64,000 bases of DNA. Origin: JAPHSX01 sp041554195 (GTDB taxonomy: Bacteria; Pseudomonadota; Gammaproteobacteria; Thiohalomonadales; Thiohalomonadaceae). The stretch spans positions 248,001 through 312,000 of the forward strand of contig JBFFMJ010000002.1 in assembly GCA_041554195.1 (NCBI GenBank). The letters run 5' to 3'. The translations under genes were made by a program, and so were the position numbers. Of the stretch, positions 59,564-64,000 are shown in pieces; position 1 is the first letter of the stretch; every line of letters begins with the position of its first letter. The notes beneath the pieces were generated by a model. It ran no database searches, was not told the origin of the DNA, and saw nothing but the letters and a program-made list of their open reading frames with translations.

Positions 59564-59767
59564 TTATGAGAGGCTGGAGATCAGCTTACGCTTACGTTCA
59601 ATAATTGTATTGTAGACGCGGTACCCCCACGCATCGCTTTTACTGTGGCTATCCGTCTGCATTTTACCGAGCTCACGTTGAAACTGAGAGATCTCATCAT
59701 GAAGTTGGCTGATGATCTGCTGGCGGGTGATCTCGATGTGACTCTGAATGTTTTCCATATGGTTCAT
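59564..59767 (-). CDS. Small coiled-coil-like protein, unknown
   Basis: 67 residues from the ATG at 59767 (MNHMENIQSHIEITRQQIIS), with GGGAGA 6 bases upstream; a longer frame to 59890 lacks a ribosome site. The sequence is highly charged and helical (QLHDEISQFQRELGKMQTDS, then VYNTIIERKRKLISSLS). It precedes the 56-residue gene by 35 bases on the same strand, so the two may be co-transcribed. Not recognised. Confidence 0.55.
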   Translation of the reverse strand: MNHMENIQSHIEITRQQIISQLHDEISQFQRELGKMQTDSHSKSDAWGYRVYNTIIERKRKLISSLS

Positions 59768-59987
59768 TGCTGTTCTCCCTTTACATCCACTGGTGATAAG
59801 TCTATCCATCATCGGGTGAAATCGTCTGTAGGCGATGGATGACAACCCTGTCAGCGTAGTGCGAGTGTGCGCCTTGAATGGCATCGCCACTGACTACTGA
59901 ACGTCAGGGAAGTTTAGGTGAGTGCTATGACCGTTTTATGAAGAAGGTGTGAAGTATTGATGAATGAGGGACTTATTCAGTGATGGG

Positions 59988-60686
59988 CTATCCTGCCTGT
60001 TGTTCCAGATATTCAATCACCTGTCGCATGTAACCGTTAATTTCACTGTAATGCTGGGTGTTGCCCAGTATCTCATCGGCGCTCTGTATATAGGGGGCGG
60101 GTACCAGTTCATCACCACAGTATTCGATAATACTCTGTGCGCTGAAGGGGGTGGTCTCCAGATGAAACTGCAGGGCGATCACCTGATCGCGATAGATAAA
60201 TCCCTGGTTTTCACAGGCGACACTGGAGGCGATGCGTTGTGCGCCGGGCGGCAGGGTAAAGGTCTCACCGTGCCAGTGAAAGACGTTCATCTCCTGCGCC
60301 AGTGAGCGCCCAAGGGGGTGGCTGGCAAACTGTACATCCCGCTGAATCGGTAACCAGCCGATCTCCTTCTGCTCCCCCTGATAGACCTCGCCCCCCAGCA
60401 CCTCGGCGATGAGCTGCGCCCCAAGGCAGATCCCCAGTACCGGTTTACCTGCCTCGATCACCTGCTTTACAAACCACTTCTCGCCTTTGAGCCAGCTGTA
60501 CTGGTACTCGTCGTGAATGCTCATGGGGCCACCCATTACCACCAGCATGTCAAAACGCTCCAGTGCCGGGAATGGCTCCTGCGCGTAGAAGCGGGTGGTG
60601 GAGAGGATATGGCCCTTCTCTAGAGCCCAATCCTCGATACTGGCGGGGCCCTCGAAGGGGACGTGCTGCAGGATGTGAATCTTCAT
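59988..60686 (-). CDS. Class I glutamine amidotransferase-like protein (GMP-synthase-like)
   Basis: 232 residues from the ATG at 60686 (MKIHILQHVPFEGPASIEDWALEKG); the upstream extension overlaps the apbE promoter region. The catalytic Cys is in PVLGICLGAQLIAEVLGG (about 95), the His and Glu in VIALQFHLETT (about 185). VVMGGPMSIHDEYQYSWLKGEK is the oxyanion region. Stand-alone members of COG0518 release ammonia from glutamine or gamma-glutamyl compounds; the acceptor is unknown. Divergent from apbE. Confidence 0.87.
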   Translation of the reverse strand: MKIHILQHVPFEGPASIEDWALEKGHILSTTRFYAQEPFPALERFDMLVVMGGPMSIHDEYQYSWLKGEKWFVKQVIEAGKPVLGICLGAQLIAEVLGGEVYQGEQKEIGWLPIQRDVQFASHPLGRSLAQEMNVFHWHGETFTLPPGAQRIASSVACENQGFIYRDQVIALQFHLETTPFSAQSIIEYCGDELVPAPYIQSADEILGNTQHYSEINGYMRQVIEYLEQQAG

Positions 60687-60804
60687 GACTGGGACTGGCC
60701 TTGGCTGGATTTGCCACATTGAACCACCCTTGTCAGGTCTGTCGCAAGGGCAGAACGGCCTCTCACAGTTACCTTGCCCTCTGCTTTCTGGTAGCTTTGG
60801 ACGG

Positions 60805-61863
60805 ATGAACAAGATCACTCTGATATCCCTGCTATTCTTCCTGCTAACGGCCTGTAGTCGTGCACCACAGAGTGAGAGTGTGGAGCTTTATGTATTCGGC
60901 ACGCTGGTAACGATTACCCTGTGGGATGCCGAGCCTGCGGCCCGCGCGGCAGCGGTGGCCGAGATCAGCCGTACCTTCCAGCAAATGCACCATAACTGGC
61001 ATGCATGGAAACCGGGTCCCCTGGTCGATATCAACCAGGCTATTGCCAGAGGAGAGGAGGAGATTACGCTACTGCCCTCGATAGAGTCGCTGATTATTCG
61101 CTCGCAAACCCTCTTTCAACAGAGCGAAGGACTGTTTAATCCTGCCATTGGCGGCTTACTCCAGCTGTGGGGGTTTCAAAGTGATGGTCGTCCCAATGGC
61201 GCGCCGCCGAGCAGGCAGGCAATTGACCGCTGGGTGAAGGCCGCACCGGGTATGGATGACATCACCATCACCCATGGCAGACTCAATTCTAGCAACAACA
61301 CGGTACAGTTAGATTTTGGTGCCTTTGCCAAGGGGGTCGCGGTGGATCAGGCCATCGATATCTTGCGCCGCCATGGTATCGAGAATGCCATCGTCAACGG
61401 TGGGGGAGACCTGCGTGCCATCGGCAGTAAAGATGGTACCCCGTGGCGGGTTGGCATTCGCCATCCGCAGGGCCGGGGGGTGCTGGCGGCGCTGGAGGTA
61501 AAAGGCGATGAGAGTGTTTTTACCTCGGGTAATTACGAGCGCTACCGTGAACACGAAGGGGTGCGCTACGCCCATATCCTCGACCCCCGAACCGGTCTGC
61601 CGGTAGAGGGCATCACCTCGGTGACCGTGATCCACGAAAACGGCGGCATAGCCGATGCCGCCGCCACGGCCCTGGTGGTGGCCGGGATCGCTGACTGGTA
61701 CAGAATCGCCCGGCAGATGGGGATCGAGTATGTGATGCTGGTGGATGATGACGGCACGGTCTATATGAATCCGGCGATGCAGCAGCGCATTGAATTTACG
61801 GCGGAAACACCTGCTAATATTATTATCAGTGGGCCGCTGAAACCGCGACAGGAATTGAAATAG
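60805..61863 (+). CDS. apbE: FAD:protein FMN transferase (lipoprotein)
   Basis: 352 residues from the ATG at 60805 (MNKITLISLLFFLLTACSRAPQ), with lipobox LLTAC (Cys17), so it is anchored in the membrane facing the periplasm. Motifs: VFGTLVTITLWDAEPAARAAAVAEISRTFQQMHHNWHAW, FGAFAKGVAVDQAIDILRRHGIENAIVNGGGDLRAIG (about 178-212), YAHILDPRTGLPVEGITSVTVIHENGGIADAAATALVVAG (Mg-binding). It attaches FMN to Thr in subunits such as NqrB, NqrC and RnfG. No Nqr or Rnf gene is in the window. Confidence 0.95.
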   Translation: MNKITLISLLFFLLTACSRAPQSESVELYVFGTLVTITLWDAEPAARAAAVAEISRTFQQMHHNWHAWKPGPLVDINQAIARGEEEITLLPSIESLIIRSQTLFQQSEGLFNPAIGGLLQLWGFQSDGRPNGAPPSRQAIDRWVKAAPGMDDITITHGRLNSSNNTVQLDFGAFAKGVAVDQAIDILRRHGIENAIVNGGGDLRAIGSKDGTPWRVGIRHPQGRGVLAALEVKGDESVFTSGNYERYREHEGVRYAHILDPRTGLPVEGITSVTVIHENGGIADAAATALVVAGIADWYRIARQMGIEYVMLVDDDGTVYMNPAMQQRIEFTAETPANIIISGPLKPRQELK

Positions 61864-61905
61864 CATTATATAAAAATCAGATGCATCGCCTTAAAGGGGG
61901 TTTGT

Positions 61906-63342
61906 GTGACCGAAGTACGTAAAGAGAGTATGTCCTTTCTTGAGGGGGTGGATCGCATGGTCGACCGCGCCACCCTGGCTGCAGGTCTCGACACCAACAC
62001 CGCCTGTGTCATCAAGGCGGGCAGCGCAGTGATTCAGCTTAAATTTCCCGTACGGGTGCGAGGTGGGGTAGAGGTCTTTACCGGCTGGTGGTCTATTCAC
62101 AGTACCCACCGTCTGCCAGCCAAGGGCGGACTGCGTTTTGCCCCTCACGTTAATCAGGATGAGACCGAGGCGCTCTCCGCACTGATGAGTTACAAATGCG
62201 CCCTTGCCGATATCCCCTTTGGTGGGGCCAAGGGCGGGCTGATGATCGAACCTGGTAAATACAATCTGGATGAGATGCGCAATATTACGCACGCCTTTGC
62301 CTCTGAGCTGGCAGGGCGCGGTTTTCTTAGTCCGGCGACCAATGTGCCCGCCCCGGATATGGGTACCTCCTCACGCGAAATGGCCTGGATAGCCGATGCC
62401 TATAAGCGCCTGTTCCCTGAGGATATGAACTACGAGGCCTGCGTTACCGGTAAGCCGCTTAATCGCGGTGGTATGCCGGGCCGTACTGAGGCCACCGGCA
62501 AGGGGGTGCAATATGCCCTGCAGGAGTTTTTTCGTCACCCCGATGAACTGGGAAAGACCGGACTTGTTGATGGTCTGAGAGGCCAGCGGGTGATTCTTCA
62601 GGGGCTGGGCAATGTCGGTTACCACACCGCCAAGTTTCTTACCGAGGAGGATGAAGTCAAGGTCATCGCCATTATCGAACGTGACGGCGCGATAGTGAAT
62701 GAAGAGGGGCTGAATGTGCATGATGTGCGTCAGCATTTTGCCGAGACCGGTGGCGTTCGCGATTTCCCTTCTGCCCAGTTCCATGAAGATGGTGCCGAAG
62801 TTCTCACCATGGAGTGCGATATTCTTATCCCCGCTGCGCTGGAGGCGCAGATTAACGCCAATAATGCGATGCAAATTAAGACAAAGTTGCTCGTTGAGGC
62901 GGCCAATGGCGCCGTTACCTACGAGGCCGATGAGATTCTGCGCCGTCGCGGCATCCTCATGCTGCCTGATGTCTGGGTCAATGCCGGGGGGGTGACCGTC
63001 TCCTACTTTGAGTGGACACGCAATCTTTCGCATATGCGCTTCGGTCGTCTGCAGCGTCGCTATGATGAGATGCGCGGTAATCGTTATGCCACGGCGATCG
63101 AGGAGATGACGAAAATAAACATGCCCAGTAAATTGCGCACCGAGCTGGTGCGCGGCGCCAGTGAACTGGACCTTGTCCGTTCCGGTATGGATGACACCAT
63201 GCGCATGGCCTTTGCTGATATTCGTGACACCATGAAGCACATCCCCGAGGTCAATGACTACCGCACCGCCGCCTTTGTGATTGCGATCAAAAAGCTGGCG
63301 CAGTCCTATTACGATTTAGGCCTGGCCGACAGCAACGAATAG
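61906..63342 (+). CDS. Glu/Leu/Phe/Val-type dehydrogenase (glutamate dehydrogenase)
   Basis: 478 residues from a GTG at 61906, preceded by AAAGGGGG at 5 bases spacing; the first ATG is eight codons inside. Motifs: STHRLPAKGGLRFAPHVNQDETEALSALMSYKCALADIPFGGAKGG with the catalytic Lys (KCALADIPFGGAKGG, about 88-102), APDMGTSSREMAWIADAYKR, TGKPLNRGGMPGRTEATGKGV, VILQGLGNVGYHTAKFL (NAD fold) and WVNAGGVTVSYFEW. It interconverts glutamate and 2-oxoglutarate; the cofactor is probably NAD, from GLGNVG. Confidence 0.92.
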   Translation: MTEVRKESMSFLEGVDRMVDRATLAAGLDTNTACVIKAGSAVIQLKFPVRVRGGVEVFTGWWSIHSTHRLPAKGGLRFAPHVNQDETEALSALMSYKCALADIPFGGAKGGLMIEPGKYNLDEMRNITHAFASELAGRGFLSPATNVPAPDMGTSSREMAWIADAYKRLFPEDMNYEACVTGKPLNRGGMPGRTEATGKGVQYALQEFFRHPDELGKTGLVDGLRGQRVILQGLGNVGYHTAKFLTEEDEVKVIAIIERDGAIVNEEGLNVHDVRQHFAETGGVRDFPSAQFHEDGAEVLTMECDILIPAALEAQINANNAMQIKTKLLVEAANGAVTYEADEILRRRGILMLPDVWVNAGGVTVSYFEWTRNLSHMRFGRLQRRYDEMRGNRYATAIEEMTKINMPSKLRTELVRGASELDLVRSGMDDTMRMAFADIRDTMKHIPEVNDYRTAAFVIAIKKLAQSYYDLGLADSNE

Positions 63343-63347
63343 CCCAT

Positions 63348-64000
63348 ATGCGCCAACGCATCGGCCTGTTTCTGGGGCCGCTTCTCTTTGCATTCATCCT
63401 GTTGCTGCCAGCTGCGGAGGCGATGAGTCCGGCGGCGCAGCGGCTTGCCGCTGTCACGCTGTTGATGGCGGTGTGGTGGATCAGTGAGGCCGTGCCTATT
63501 GCGGCCACGGCGCTGTTGCCCATCGTGCTGTTTCCGCTACTCGGCATCATGCCAACGGCACAGACCACCAGCGCTTACGCCAACCCCATGGTCTATCTGT
63601 TTCTCGGCGGATTTCTTATCGCCATGGCGATGCGGCGCTGGTCACTGCACCGGCGCATTGCGCTGCTGACGATTCAATTAGTGGGCACCTCACCGCGCCG
63701 TATTATCCTCGGCTTTATGCTGGCAACCGCCTTTCTCTCGATGTGGATCAGCAATACCGCTACGGCGATGATGATGTTGCCGATCGCCCTGGCGGTGATC
63801 AGCCATCGTGAGAATGAGGGAGAGAATGGCAACTTCGCTACCGCTCTAATGTTAAGTATCGCCTATGCCGCTTCAATTGGCGGTGTCGCCACGCTGATCG
63901 GTACCCCGCCCAATGCCATTCTGGCTGGCGTGTTGCAGCAGCAACAGGGCATTACCATCGGCTTTGCGCAGTGGATGGGATTTGCCCTGCCGCTCTCCCT
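63348..64000 (+). CDS. SLC13/DASS-family anion transporter, N-terminal part (runs off window)
   Basis: The first 217 residues of a sodium- or proton-coupled dicarboxylate/sulfate-type transporter. MRQRIGLFLGPLLFAFILLLPAAEAM, then LMAVWWISEAVPIAATALLPIVLFPLLG, MVYLFLGGFLIAMAMRRW, FMLATAFLSMWISNTATAMMMLPIALAV (the SNT motif that binds sodium and substrate) and AASIGGVATLIGTPPNAILAG. It starts 5 bases after the dehydrogenase stop. No stop is reached before the window ends. Confidence 0.9.
   Translation, partial: MRQRIGLFLGPLLFAFILLLPAAEAMSPAAQRLAAVTLLMAVWWISEAVPIAATALLPIVLFPLLGIMPTAQTTSAYANPMVYLFLGGFLIAMAMRRWSLHRRIALLTIQLVGTSPRRIILGFMLATAFLSMWISNTATAMMMLPIALAVISHRENEGENGNFATALMLSIAYAASIGGVATLIGTPPNAILAGVLQQQQGITIGFAQWMGFALPLS

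Overview
The window is a stretch of gammaproteobacterial chromosome, moderately GC-rich and densely coded. It is not enterobacterial. The evidence is a run of conserved blocks arranged much as in Pseudomonas and related free-living Gammaproteobacteria: mtnA-gyrA-serC-pheA-hisC-tyrA-aroA-cmk-rpsA-ihfB-lapA-lapB-pyrF and hflD-mnmA-rluE-icd-csp-clpS-clpA-infA-bpt-aat. Other clues are a Bacillus/Thermotoga-type DAHP synthase, an arsenosugar gene set, DUF11 proteins with a C-terminal sorting signal, and hemerythrins. Together these suggest a free-living, possibly sulfur-oxidising (Chromatiales-like) marine or sediment organism. That placement is inference.

Layout. (1) 1-3.2 kb: the 3' end of arsS, two arsenosugar-type glycosyltransferases, a small membrane protein and an iron-containing alcohol dehydrogenase behind two palindromes. 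(2) 3.3-11.4 kb: a hemerythrin, a membrane GGDEF cyclase, then a minus-strand run (zinc-ribbon protein, M61 protease, PLD-like protein, GNAT, ribosomal oxygenase RoxA, purB). (3) 11.4-22.4 kb: an accessory pocket holding a decayed IS3-type transposase end, an orphan PhnD-like binding protein, an unrecognised 503-residue protein, and a 1096-residue DUF11 repeat protein with a signal peptide, a Cys-containing C-terminal sorting signal and a sigma-54-type promoter. It also holds a VpsR/NtrC-like regulator with a degenerate GAFTGA loop and two tandem paralogous porins, one behind a six-unit Pho-box array and the other behind a Fur-like box. (4) 22.7-39.9 kb: mtnA, gyrA, then a long serine/aromatic amino acid run (serC, serA, pheA, hisC, aroF, tyrA, aroA), followed by cmk, rpsA, ihfB, lapAB, pyrF and comEA. 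(5) 39.9-50.3 kb: hflD-mnmA, rluE, icd, csp, clpS-clpA, infA, and a minus-strand operon of three GNAT-fold transferases (FemAB-like, Aat, Bpt) that with ClpSA makes up the N-degron pathway. (6) 50.9-64 kb: bacteriohemerythrin, modABC, a LolA-like/FtsX-type ABC/outer-membrane-barrel operon, two small unknown proteins, a class I amidotransferase, ApbE, glutamate dehydrogenase and the start of an SLC13 transporter.

The most unusual material is the accessory pocket and the 54-59 kb envelope operon. The pocket sits exactly where purB and hflD, neighbours in Pseudomonas, have been separated, and the IS remnant lies at one side of that break. No tRNA, rRNA or CRISPR array was seen.
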